A DNA stretch of 64,000 nt from contig NZ_CP043575.1 in the NCBI RefSeq assembly GCF_014076495.1, forward strand, positions 3,162,001-3,226,000, given 5' to 3'. The notes under the pieces are model-generated. The model had not been told where the DNA came from and did not search any database. It was given only the letters and a program-made list of their open reading frames with translations. The DNA is from Comamonas koreensis. GTDB lineage: Bacteria > Pseudomonadota > Gammaproteobacteria > Burkholderiales > Burkholderiaceae_C. The translations under genes and the position numbers were made by a program. Shown here in pieces: positions 43,797-54,377 of this stretch (positions within the stretch are counted from its first letter, which is position 1; each line of letters starts with the position of its first letter).

Positions 43797-45251
43797 CTAC
43801 AGAAGCGGCGAGAACAGGCGCGCGATCGAATCACCCAGCCGGGGCAAAAAGCGCTGCTTGCGGCGCGAAGCCACCTGCTTGGAACGCATCAGATCGGTGT
43901 TGAACTGGTCCTGCAGCCGGGCGTTCAGCTCCGGCCCGTAGCCAATCGCACACACCTCGTAGTTCAGGCGAAAACTTCGGTTGTCAAAGTTGGCCGTGCC
44001 GATGATGGTCAGGTTGTCATCGACCACCAAGGTCTTGGAGTGCAGCATGCGCGCGCTGTATTCGTAGACCTTGGCGCCGGCGCTGATCAGCTCCTCGTAG
44101 TACGAGCGGGCAGCGGCCGTCACAAAGATGGAGTCCGATTTCTCCGGCACCAGCAGCCGCACATCGACGCCGCGCAGCGCGGCGCTGGTCAGCGCATACA
44201 TGGCCGGCTCGGTTGGCACAAAGTAAGGCGTGGTCAGCCAGACCCGCACGGTGGCTGACTGGATGGCGGCCACATGGGCGCGGTGGATGGGCTCGGTCGG
44301 GTTGTCCGGGCCTGAGCTCACCAGCTGCATCGCGTGGCGGCCATCGGGCATATCGGGCAGCAGCAAGTCCAGGTTGGCAGGCATGTCCTGGGCCGACTTC
44401 TCCAGCGCATAGGCCCAGTCTTCCAAGAAGGTGGTCTGCAGCCAGGTGACGATGGGCCCCGCCATGCGCAGGTGCACATCGTGGTAGGCGTTGGTGTTGA
44501 CGCGGCGGTCTTCTTCGTCGGTGATATTGACGCCGCCGGTAAAGCCGATCTGGCCATCTACCACCAGGATCTTGCGGTGGCTGCGGAAGTTGATTACCGG
44601 GCGCAGACGCCTGCCGATGCGAGTGGGGTGGAACACCGCAAACTCGCCGCCCGCTGCCAGCAAGGGCGCGATGAACTTGCGGTTGACGCGCTTGGAGCCC
44701 AGCGCATCGACCAGCATGCGCACCTTAACCCCCGCTTTGGCCCGCTCGACCAGCGCATCGCGCAGGCGCGTGCCGGTCTGGTCGGGCTCGAAAATATAGT
44801 ATTCCAGATGCACATGGTGGCGGGCCTGTGCGACGTCTTCCAGAATGCGGTCAAAGGTGGCCGCGCCGCCGCTGAGCAACTCCACACTTTCGGCCGAGGT
44901 GATCGGGAAGCCGCAGGTGGCCTCGACCAGCTTGACCATCTCGCGCAGCTGGGCCGGGGCCTCGGGCTGGCCGTCGCGGATGCGGCGCGTGGTCTCGCGC
45001 ACATGGTTTTTGTTGCGGGCGCGCAGGCGTTTGATGCGCTGGCGCTTCATGCGCTGCGGGCCGATGAAGTAGTAGACGATCAGCCCCACCACGGGCAAGG
45101 AGCCCATGGACAGCAGCCAGCCCAAGGTGGCCACCGGCGCGCGGCGCTGCATCAGAATCCAGATACCCACCACCCCGAGGTAAATCGGCCAGATCACGGA
45201 CAGCACCGCGAAGATATTTTCCTTGGTCAGATACGGAGAGAGGGACGCCAC
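43797..45251 (-). CDS. cls: Cardiolipin synthase
   Basis: Phospholipase D-superfamily membrane enzyme (484 aa) making cardiolipin from two phosphatidylglycerols. Two N-terminal membrane segments (VLSVIWPIYLGVVGIWILMQ and TLGWLLSMGSLPVVGLIVYY) precede two HKD motifs: FRSHRKILVVDGQIGFTGGV and MLHSKTLVVDDNLTIIGTAN with NFDNRS. The start is a GTG at 45249-45251 with AGGAG nine bases upstream; no ATG is available nearer. Only 79 bp of native upstream DNA remain before the IS, which may have changed its expression. Confidence 0.93.
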   Translation of the reverse strand: MASLSPYLTKENIFAVLSVIWPIYLGVVGIWILMQRRAPVATLGWLLSMGSLPVVGLIVYYFIGPQRMKRQRIKRLRARNKNHVRETTRRIRDGQPEAPAQLREMVKLVEATCGFPITSAESVELLSGGAATFDRILEDVAQARHHVHLEYYIFEPDQTGTRLRDALVERAKAGVKVRMLVDALGSKRVNRKFIAPLLAAGGEFAVFHPTRIGRRLRPVINFRSHRKILVVDGQIGFTGGVNITDEEDRRVNTNAYHDVHLRMAGPIVTWLQTTFLEDWAYALEKSAQDMPANLDLLLPDMPDGRHAMQLVSSGPDNPTEPIHRAHVAAIQSATVRVWLTTPYFVPTEPAMYALTSAALRGVDVRLLVPEKSDSIFVTAAARSYYEELISAGAKVYEYSARMLHSKTLVVDDNLTIIGTANFDNRSFRLNYEVCAIGYGPELNARLQDQFNTDLMRSKQVASRRKQRFLPRLGDSIARLFSPLL

Positions 45252-45330
45252 AGCAGCGCGCTCCTGTTGAGGGGACTGCCCAGTGTAGCCTGCCACCGTG
45301 ACAGCCCGGCGCAAAAAAACAGCCGCATGG

Positions 45331-45355
45331 TGAACTGACCCCAAGAAGTTGGACA
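45331..45355 (+). repeat. IS terminal inverted repeat, OrfB side
   Basis: Starts TGAACTGACCCC and ends AAGTTGGACA. It matches the reverse complement of 46766-46790 with a few differences. Confidence 0.9.
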
Positions 45356-45363
45356 GTTGGAAG

Positions 45364-46200
45364 CTAGGGACTGAAGGCCTGAATCCGGTATTGCACCGGA
45401 CTCAGGCCTTTTAGTTTTAGCTTGATGCGTTGGTGATTGTAGTAATGGATGTAGTGGTGAAGACCTTCTTGAAGCTGCGCCACACTGCTGAACTTGTTGA
45501 GGTGGAAGAACTCGGACTTCAAGGTTCCGAAGAAGCTCTCCATCGCTGCGTTATCCAAGCAATTGCCCCGACGTGACATGCTTTGCACCAGGCCATGATC
45601 GGCCAGCAAGCGGCGATAGGCACGACTTTGGTACTGCCAGCCCTGGTCGGAATGCAGCAATGGTTTTTCCTCCCTGCCCAGCTTGCCTAGCGCCTTGCGC
45701 AACATGTCACCCACCATCTTCAAGCGCGGTTGCGTATTCATCTGATAGCTCACCACCTCGCCATTGAATAGATCCATGACAGGCGACAGGTATAGCTTTT
45801 TACCCAAGACGTTGAACTCTGTCACGTCCGTCACCCATTTCTGGTTAGGCTGCTCGGCCATGAACTGGCGCTGCAACACATTGGCCACGTCCGCGTGCTG
45901 CCCGGCGCGATAGGAGCGATATTTCTTGGGCCGAACCAGGGACTTCATCCCCATTACCTGCATCAGGCGCTGCACGCTCTTGTGGTTCACATGACAGCCA
46001 TTGCGCTTGAGTTCAAGCGCAATACGCCGATAGCCATAGCGTCCTTTGTGAAGCTCGTAGACAGATCGGATCTGAGCCTTGAGCTCAGCGTATTTGTCGC
46101 CTCTCCTGTGCACTTGAGCCTGGTAATAGAAGGTGCTGCGCGCCAGCTTACCTGCCCGCAGCAAGTCCTTGAGGTCGTGATCTGGCCTTAGCTCAAGCAC
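45364..46200 (-). CDS. IS3-family transposase, OrfB (catalytic part)
   Basis: Integrase-core transposase (278 aa). The DDE residues are in WVTDVTEFNVLGKKLYLSPV (first Asp), VMDLFNGEVVSYQ (second Asp) and DNAAMESFFGTLKSEFFHL (Glu, followed by the usual Lys). The N-terminal helical stretch LKDLLRAGKLARSTFYYQAQ is normal for the group. Translation may start at a GTG (46198-46200) overlapping the OrfA stop, but in this family it is mainly made as a frameshift fusion with OrfA. It lies in the -1 frame relative to OrfA, in agreement with that. Confidence 0.92.
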   Translation of the reverse strand: MLELRPDHDLKDLLRAGKLARSTFYYQAQVHRRGDKYAELKAQIRSVYELHKGRYGYRRIALELKRNGCHVNHKSVQRLMQVMGMKSLVRPKKYRSYRAGQHADVANVLQRQFMAEQPNQKWVTDVTEFNVLGKKLYLSPVMDLFNGEVVSYQMNTQPRLKMVGDMLRKALGKLGREEKPLLHSDQGWQYQSRAYRRLLADHGLVQSMSRRGNCLDNAAMESFFGTLKSEFFHLNKFSSVAQLQEGLHHYIHYYNHQRIKLKLKGLSPVQYRIQAFSP

Positions 46201-46739
46201 TATCCGCGCTTTTTCTGCGCAGCTTGTTTTTTCGCCTGAACCAAGGCCTCCAATTTTTTTAGGTACGCCACCTCCGCGCGCAGGTACTTCACCTCTTTGA
46301 GCAAATCTGCGTGCGAACGCGTGTCGTCCGCAGACATAACTGCTTGTGCCTGTGCGGGCTTGGCTGTGGGTGGGTTTGGCATCTTCTTGGAGCGTCCTCT
46401 TGGCCGGGGTGCAAGTGCTTGCGGCCCACCGTCGTGATATTGCAGCTCCCAGGCGCTGATGACACCCGTGCCACCCCGGATATCAAACAAGGTAATCGTC
46501 TCTCGTGCAGACAGATCATCTCGCCACATCCGCTGCAACACTGCCAGTTTGAAGTCAGCGCTGTAGCGACTGAACTTCTTGCGCAACCCTGATAGGCCAT
46601 GCTGCTGGTAGCTCTTTACCCAACGTCGCACTGTCGCTTGGTCGAGACCGTGAGCATGGGCCAGTGCTCTGAACCCATGCTGCCCCTGCACGTAGCCCTG
46701 GACAACTTCCAGCTTGTAACTCTCGTCGTACTTCGCCAT
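46200..46739 (-). CDS. IS3-family transposase, OrfA (DNA-binding part)
   Basis: Helix-turn-helix protein (179 aa) that binds the IS ends. The first domain includes YDESYKLEVVQGYVQGQHGF and LAHAHGLDQATVRRWVKSYQ, and a second HTH-like part follows. The C-terminus (SHADLLKEVKYLRAEVAYLK) is a leucine-zipper-like coiled coil for dimerisation. The ATG at 46737-46739 is inside the IS; the longer open frame starts in the terminal repeat. OrfA alone usually acts as a regulator; the OrfAB fusion is the transposase. Confidence 0.9.
   Translation of the reverse strand: MAKYDESYKLEVVQGYVQGQHGFRALAHAHGLDQATVRRWVKSYQQHGLSGLRKKFSRYSADFKLAVLQRMWRDDLSARETITLFDIRGGTGVISAWELQYHDGGPQALAPRPRGRSKKMPNPPTAKPAQAQAVMSADDTRSHADLLKEVKYLRAEVAYLKKLEALVQAKKQAAQKKRG
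46254..46260 (-). promoter_or_regulatory. A7 slippery site for OrfAB frameshift
   Basis: Seven A residues read as CTA-AAA-AAA in the OrfA frame, the phase needed for -1 slippage (A AAA AAA). After slippage the OrfB frame is open from here through the GTG of OrfB, giving a continuous OrfAB protein. Confidence 0.6.
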
Positions 46740-46765
46740 GAAAAACACCCCAAAGGTTGGATTGA

Positions 46766-46790
46766 TGTCCAACTTTTGGGGTGCAGTTCA
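46766..46790 (-). repeat. IS terminal inverted repeat, OrfA side
   Basis: On the minus strand starts TGAACTGCACCCC and ends AAAGTTGGACA. Pairs with 45331-45355. Confidence 0.9.
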
Positions 46791-46826
46791 TGGAGCGGCT
46801 GTTTCTGTCCTCAAGGCGCAGGGGCC

Positions 46827-49169
<2,343 letters not shown>

Positions 49170-49232
49170 TTGAAACTCCTTTATTGCTTGCCAAATACAC
49201 TCAACTTGCTTCTAGATGAGGACCAGATTCCG

Positions 49233-49607
49233 TTATTCAACAGGCTCCGATACGGCTTGAAGCGGGTGACCCGCTCCGTTGGCGGCATCCATCACCTGCG
49301 CCACCTTGGTTTCGGCGATTTCATGCGAGTACACCCCGCAGACACCTTTCCCATCCAGGTGGATCTTCAGCATGATCTGCGTGGCCGCCTCCCGGCTCTT
49401 GCCAAAAAAATGCTGCAGTACCTCAATCACAAACTCCATCGGCGTGAAATCATCGTTGAGCATGACCACCTGGTACATCTTCGGTGGCTCCACCCGCTGG
49501 GCGATGCGCTCGACCACCAGCGCCCCGCCGCCGTCCTCCGGGGGCTGGGGCGTTGCAGGCAGATTCGGCGAGGGAGGAACAACAGGTTTCGTGGCCATTG
49601 AGATCAT
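49233..49607 (-). CDS. clpS: ATP-dependent Clp protease adaptor ClpS
   Basis: Adaptor (124 aa) that delivers N-end-rule substrates to ClpA. Core motifs are present: [20 protein letters not shown] with the substrate-binding DD..M region, [20 protein letters not shown], and [20 protein letters not shown]. The first 40 residues form the flexible Pro-rich extension that enters ClpA. ATG at 49605-49607 (an alternative lies 3 codons downstream); no strong ribosome site for either. It lies between dnaE and clpA on the same strand and should be co-expressed with clpA. Confidence 0.95.
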   Translation of the reverse strand: MISMATKPVVPPSPNLPATPQPPEDGGGALVVERIAQRVEPPKMYQVVMLNDDFTPMEFVIEVLQHFFGKSREAATQIMLKIHLDGKGVCGVYSHEIAETKVAQVMDAANGAGHPLQAVSEPVE

Positions 49608-49720
49608 TCTATAAGGCTAAATTTCCACATGGACAAAGATGGTGATGCTTTTATGAACTTCAATACGGCGGCACCAGCAACCGCTGGTCCAGCCGTTTTT
49701 CAGCCCGGGCACAATTGCTC

Positions 49721-52700
49721 TTAGGCCATGCTTTCGTAAACGATTTTGATGGCTTCGTGGCCCGCTTCCTGGGACCAGGCCGCCATGGCCTGGTCGCTGG
49801 GGAAAAAGCGTGCGGCGTCGCCCAGGTTGAGTTCCACCCCGGCCCGCGCCTGGCCCTGGCCGCAGACGACGCCCAGGCGAATCTTGAGGCCGTGGCGCAG
49901 CACGCCCTCGTCGGTGTGCTCCTCGACAGCGGGAAACTCCTGAATCAGCCGCGCAACATCGGGCTGGTGGCGGTCGGTGTTGACCAGCAGATAGCGGCCA
50001 AAACGGGCACGCGCATCGGCCAGGCCCCAGACATGCTGCGCCTTAGCGCGCAGCCCGCCGCTGAAGTGGTCCTGCCCGATACGGGCGCTCAGAATGACGA
50101 ATTCATCGTCCTTGAGCTGCTCCTTGTGGCGGTTCCAGGTGGCCTCATCCAGCGATCCCTCGATGACACCGGACTTGTCGTCGATCTTGAACAGCACCAG
50201 CTTGCCGCGCTGGCCGTTGATGACGCGCATGTCGCTGATGATGCCCGCCACCGTCTGGGGCTCGCGGCTGTCCTTGAGCTGGGAGATGGGGGTGCGCACA
50301 AACTGGCGCACCTCCAGCTCCACCTCGTCAAACAAATGGCCCGAGAGGTAGAAACCGATGGCGGTCTTCTCCTGCACCAGGCGCTCCTTGATGCCCCAGG
50401 GCAGCACATCGGCCAGTGGCGGCTCCTGCGTGCTCGAGCCCACGGCGTCATCGCCCATCATGTCAAACAGGCCGCCCTGGTTGGCGTTGGCATGGGTGGT
50501 GGCGGCAAATTCAAAGGCTACGTCGACCGATTCGATCAGCGCGCGGCGGTTGAGCTGGATGCTGTCAAAGGCACCGCCCTTGATCAGCGCCTCGACCGTG
50601 CGCTTGTTGAGCTTGCTGCGGTCCACGCGCAGGCAGAAGTCGAACAGGCTCTTGAACGGGCCCTTGGTATCGCCCTGCGGCCCTGTGCCCTTACCTTCGC
50701 GCGCAGCCACAATGGCCTCGATGGCGGCCTGGCCAGTGCCCTTGATGGCGCCCAGCCCATAGCGGATCACCTTGTCGGTCACCGGCTCGAAGCGGTGGTG
50801 GCCCCGGTTCACATCGGGCATCTCAAAGGTCACGCCCATTTTCAGCGCGTCCTCGTACAGCACCTTGAGCTTGTCGGTGTTGTCCATTTCCACGGTCATA
50901 TTGCCGCAGTAGAACTCGGCCGTGTAGTGCACCTTGAGCCAGCCGGTATGGTAGGCCAGCAGCGAGTAGGCCGCGGCGTGCGACTTGTTGAAGCCGTAGC
51001 CGGCAAACTTCTCCATCAAATCGAACACTTCGTCGGCCTTGGCCTCGTCGATGCCGATCTTGGAGGCCCCTTCGCGGAAGGTGGCGCGGTGCTGCACCAT
51101 CTCCTCGACCTTTTTCTTGCCCATCGCGCGGCGCAGCAAGTCGGCGCCGCCCAGGCTGTAGCCGCCCAGCACCTGGGCGGTCTGCATCACCTGCTCCTGG
51201 TAGACCATGATGCCGTAGGTCTCGGACAGCACCTTCTCGACCAGCGGATGCGGGTACTCCACCACTTCCTTGCCGTGCTTGCGCGCCACAAAGCTGGGGA
51301 TCAGGTCCATCGGGCCCGGCCGGTAGAGCGCGTTCAGCGCGATCAGGTCTTCCAGGCGGCTGGGCTTGGCTTCCTTGAGCATCTGCTGCATGCCGCGCGA
51401 TTCAAACTGGAACACGGCTTCGGTCTTGCCGGCCGAAAAGAGCTGGTAGGTGCGGGCGTCGTCGAGCGGAATCTCTTCGAACTTGAAGTTCTCCTGCCCC
51501 TTGTGGCGCTTGATGATGAATTCGCGCGCGATCTCCAGAATCGTCAAGGTCGCCAGGCCCAAGAAGTCGAACTTGACCAGGCCCACGGCCTCGACGTCGT
51601 CCTTGTCATACATGGCCACCGCCGAGGTGCTGCCCGGCTGCTGGTAGAGCGGGCAAAAATCGGTCAGCTTGCCCGGCGCAATCACCACGCCCCCTGCGTG
51701 CATGCCGATGTTGCGGGTCATGCCTTCGAGCTTCTGGGCCATCTCGATCAGGGTCTTGACGTCCTCTTCCTTCTCGATGCGCTCGGCCAGGATCGGCTCT
51801 TCCTTGATCGCATAGGTGTACTTGTCGCCGTCCTTCGGAGGATTGGGCGGGTACTTCAAGGTCACATGCAGGCCCGGCTTGTTTGGGATCAGCTTGGAGA
51901 TGCCATCGCAAAAGCCATAGCTCATATCCAGCGCGCGGCCCACGTCGCGGATCGCCGCACGCGCGGCCATCGTGCCGAAAGTCGCAATCTGGCTCACCGC
52001 ATTGCGGCCGTAGAGGTCCTTCACATAGTCGATCACCCGGTCCCGGTTGGCCTGGCAAAAGTCCACGTCAAAGTCGGGCATCGAGACGCGCTCTGGGTTC
52101 AGAAAGCGCTCGAACAGCAGGTTGTAGTGGATCGGGTCCAGATCGGTGATCTTGAGCACATAGGCCACCAGCGAGCCCGCCCCCGATCCCCGGCCCGGCC
52201 CCACCGGGCAGCCATTGTTCTTGGCCCAGTTGATAAAGTCCGCCACGATCAGGAAGTAGCCGGGAAAACCCATCTTCAAGATGATGCCCAGCTCGAACTC
52301 CAGCCGCTCGACATACTTGGCCCGCTCGGCCTCGCGCTTGGCCGCGTTGGGAAACAGCAGCTGCAGGCGCTCCTCCAGCCCGTCGAACGAGGCCTTGCGG
52401 AAATACGCGTCAATCGGCATGCCATTGGGCGTGGGGAAATCGGGCAGGAAGTACTTGCCCAGCTGCAGGGTGACGCTGCAGCGGCGGGCGATCTCGGCGG
52501 TATTGGCAATCGCGCTGGGCAGATCGGCGAACAGGGCCTCCATCTCGGCAGCAGATTTCAGGTACTGGTCGCGGGTAAAGCGCTTGACGCGCTTTTTATT
52601 GCCCAGGGTCTCGCCCTCGGCAATACAGACGCGGGCTTCGTGCGATTCAAAATCGGTAGGCTTGGTGAACTGCACCGGGTGCGTGGCCACGACTGGCAGT

Positions 52701-53266
52701 TTGAGATTGGCAGCCAGCGCGACCGCAGCGGCCACATGGCTTTCGTCATCGGCGCGGCCAGCGCGCTGCAGCTCGATATAGAAACGGTGCGGGAACAGCC
52801 CCGCCAGGCGCAGTGCCACGCCCCGGGCGGTCTTTTCATCCCCACGCATCAGCGCCTGGCCGACGGGGCCGGCCTGGGCGCCCGACAGCAGGATCAGGCC
52901 GTCTGACAGCTCCTCCAGCCAGGCCCAGGTGCACTGCGGCTGCGCTTTGATGGTGTCGGCCATCCAGATACGCGCCAGCAGTTCCGACAGGTTCAGGTAG
53001 CCCTGCTGGCTCTGGATCAGCACGATGATGCGCGACAGCGGCCCGCCTGCCACCTCAGGCTCCAAGGTCAGCTCGGCGCCCAGAAGGGGTTTGACACCTG
53101 CGCCGCGCCCGGCTTTGTAAAACTTGATGGCGCCAAACAGGCTGTTCAAATCGGTGAGCGCCATCGCCGGCTGGCTATCACCCGCAGCAAACTTGATCAA
53201 ATCGCCCACGCGATTGGTGCTGTCGATGATGGAAAACTCGGAATGGATGCGAAGGTGTACGAACAT
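49721..53266 (-). CDS. dnaE: DNA polymerase III alpha subunit
   Basis: Replicative DNA polymerase (1181 aa). It starts with the PHP domain (FVHLRIHSEFSIIDSTNRVG), then the polymerase core with catalytic aspartates in VSMPDFDVDFCQANRDRVID and in LVKFDFLGLATLTILEIA. The GRGSGAGSLVAYVLKITDLD segment and the helix-hairpin-helix YGFNKSHAAAYSLLAYHTGW are typical of DnaE1. The C-terminal OB-fold region follows (VAGIISDMRVINGQRGKLVL). ATG at 53264-53266; the open frame extends 15 codons further but without family similarity. 113 bp upstream of clpS, same strand. Confidence 0.97.
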   Translation of the reverse strand: MFVHLRIHSEFSIIDSTNRVGDLIKFAAGDSQPAMALTDLNSLFGAIKFYKAGRGAGVKPLLGAELTLEPEVAGGPLSRIIVLIQSQQGYLNLSELLARIWMADTIKAQPQCTWAWLEELSDGLILLSGAQAGPVGQALMRGDEKTARGVALRLAGLFPHRFYIELQRAGRADDESHVAAAVALAANLKLPVVATHPVQFTKPTDFESHEARVCIAEGETLGNKKRVKRFTRDQYLKSAAEMEALFADLPSAIANTAEIARRCSVTLQLGKYFLPDFPTPNGMPIDAYFRKASFDGLEERLQLLFPNAAKREAERAKYVERLEFELGIILKMGFPGYFLIVADFINWAKNNGCPVGPGRGSGAGSLVAYVLKITDLDPIHYNLLFERFLNPERVSMPDFDVDFCQANRDRVIDYVKDLYGRNAVSQIATFGTMAARAAIRDVGRALDMSYGFCDGISKLIPNKPGLHVTLKYPPNPPKDGDKYTYAIKEEPILAERIEKEEDVKTLIEMAQKLEGMTRNIGMHAGGVVIAPGKLTDFCPLYQQPGSTSAVAMYDKDDVEAVGLVKFDFLGLATLTILEIAREFIIKRHKGQENFKFEEIPLDDARTYQLFSAGKTEAVFQFESRGMQQMLKEAKPSRLEDLIALNALYRPGPMDLIPSFVARKHGKEVVEYPHPLVEKVLSETYGIMVYQEQVMQTAQVLGGYSLGGADLLRRAMGKKKVEEMVQHRATFREGASKIGIDEAKADEVFDLMEKFAGYGFNKSHAAAYSLLAYHTGWLKVHYTAEFYCGNMTVEMDNTDKLKVLYEDALKMGVTFEMPDVNRGHHRFEPVTDKVIRYGLGAIKGTGQAAIEAIVAAREGKGTGPQGDTKGPFKSLFDFCLRVDRSKLNKRTVEALIKGGAFDSIQLNRRALIESVDVAFEFAATTHANANQGGLFDMMGDDAVGSSTQEPPLADVLPWGIKERLVQEKTAIGFYLSGHLFDEVELEVRQFVRTPISQLKDSREPQTVAGIISDMRVINGQRGKLVLFKIDDKSGVIEGSLDEATWNRHKEQLKDDEFVILSARIGQDHFSGGLRAKAQHVWGLADARARFGRYLLVNTDRHQPDVARLIQEFPAVEEHTDEGVLRHGLKIRLGVVCGQGQARAGVELNLGDAARFFPSDQAMAAWSQEAGHEAIKIVYESMA

Positions 53267-53476
53267 ATCCCTGCATTGTAGGAAAGCCGCAGCACCGCCG
53301 CTGCAAACCATGGCATATCCGGCGCGGAATGTTACACAGCCCTACAGGCGACAAGTCCGGCTCTGCGGCAGCGGGCTGCGCGCCGATTACAATGGCCCAG
53401 ATCAGAGGGCGCGGCACGGGCTGCCCCGCTGCGTGGCGGGCTTTGCCGCCCCACGCAGTTTTTCAGCTTTCCGTCC

Positions 53477-54304
53477 ATGGATTTCAAGCCAAAAATGCTG
53501 TTTGCGTACCCCAAATCGAAGGTTCCCGCTATCGCTTCTGTAGCACTTGCCGCGTTGCTGGCAGGCTGTTCATCGACCGATGTGGATCCCACCGCCGGCT
53601 GGAGCCCGAACAAGATTTATTCGGAAGCGCGTGACGAGGCGTCGTCCGGCTCGTTCGACAAGGCCATTCCGCTGTATGAAAAGCTCGAAGGCCGTGCCGC
53701 TGGCACCGCGATGGCGCAGCAAGCCCAGCTGGAAAAGGCCTATTCCCAGTACAAGAGCGGTGAAAAGGCCCAGGCCATTGCCACGTTGGACCGCTTTGTC
53801 AAGCTCCACCCCGCCAGCGAAGGCGTGGACTATGCGCTCTACCTCAAGGGCCTGGTGAACTTCAACGAAAACCTGGGTCTTTTCTCCTGGGTGTCCAAGC
53901 AGGACCTGTCCGAGCGCGACCAGAAGGCCGCCAAGGATTCGTTCGAATCGTTCCGTGAGCTGACCACGCGCTTTCCCGAGTCCAAGTACGCGCCCGACGC
54001 TGAAAAGCGCATGCGCTACATCGTCAACTCGCTGGCTCAGTACGAAGTGCACGTCGCCCGCTACTACTACGAGCGCGGCGCCTATGTGGCCGCCGTCAAC
54101 CGCGCGCAAGCCGCTATTGCCGACTACAAGGAAGTGCCTGCACAAGAGGACGCGCTCTACATCCTGATGCTGTCCTACGAGCGCCTGAACATGGCCGACA
54201 TGGCCGCCGACACCAAGCGCGTGCTGGAAGCGAGCTACCCCAACACCCGCCTACTGGCCAATGGCTTCCGCAAGGAAGAGCGCCCCTGGTGGAAGATGTG
54301 GTGA
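53477..54304 (+). CDS. bamD: Outer membrane assembly lipoprotein BamD
   Basis: Essential lipoprotein (275 aa) of the BAM complex that inserts beta-barrel proteins into the outer membrane. The lipobox LLAGC has its lipid-carrying Cys at residue 31. The signal region is slightly long, so the true start may be Met7. The mature protein consists of TPR units for substrate handling (WSPNKIYSEARDEASSGSFD, KAYSQYKSGEKAQAIATLDR, FRELTTRFPESKYAPDAEKR). It ends EERPWWKMW. ATG at 53477; divergent from dnaE across 210 bp. Confidence 0.95.
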   Translation: MDFKPKMLFAYPKSKVPAIASVALAALLAGCSSTDVDPTAGWSPNKIYSEARDEASSGSFDKAIPLYEKLEGRAAGTAMAQQAQLEKAYSQYKSGEKAQAIATLDRFVKLHPASEGVDYALYLKGLVNFNENLGLFSWVSKQDLSERDQKAAKDSFESFRELTTRFPESKYAPDAEKRMRYIVNSLAQYEVHVARYYYERGAYVAAVNRAQAAIADYKEVPAQEDALYILMLSYERLNMADMAADTKRVLEASYPNTRLLANGFRKEERPWWKMW

Positions 54305-54340
54305 TGCTACGCGCCTGAGGCGCGTGATTAGATAGCCAAG

Positions 54341-54376
54341 CGGCTGCTGCGGGTCACCACTTGCAGCAGCCGTTTT
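54341..54376 (+). terminator. Rho-independent terminator of bamD
   Basis: Ten-bp stem CGGCTGCTGC (54341-54350) / GCAGCAGCCG (54363-54372) with a 12-nt loop, followed by TTTT. Confidence 0.85.
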
Positions 54377-54377
54377 C

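Larger units (their letters stand above)
45331..46790 (-). mobile_element. IS3-family insertion sequence, intact
   Basis: Insertion sequence of 1460 bp with two overlapping open frames and terminal inverted repeats of 25 bp. A 3-bp target repeat (TGG at 45328-45330 and 46791-46793) flanks it. Both frames are open and the DDE triad is present, so it looks active or recently active. It resembles the IS150-like group by repeat ends (GGACA..., TGAACTG) and OrfA/OrfB layout; group assignment needs comparison with ISfinder. It is inserted between clpA and cls, in the loop of the clpA terminator. Confidence 0.93.
45313..46804 (-). terminator. clpA terminator split by the IS
   Basis: Left arm with A-tract at 45313-45326 (seven A, then CAGCCGC) and right arm GCGGCTGTTT at 46795-46804. 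Without the IS and one TGG copy these form a perfect 10-bp stem with a 5-nt loop and a U-run for the minus strand. The IS sits in the loop. Confidence 0.75.

Noticed and set aside
46226..46232. A6C run as the IS frameshift site
   Set aside because: In the OrfA frame it reads AAA-AAA-C, the wrong phase for tandem -1 slippage; the A7 run at 46254-46260 is in the right phase.
49715..52906. 1063-residue open frame on the plus strand
   Set aside because: It is antisense to dnaE; a high-GC shadow frame.
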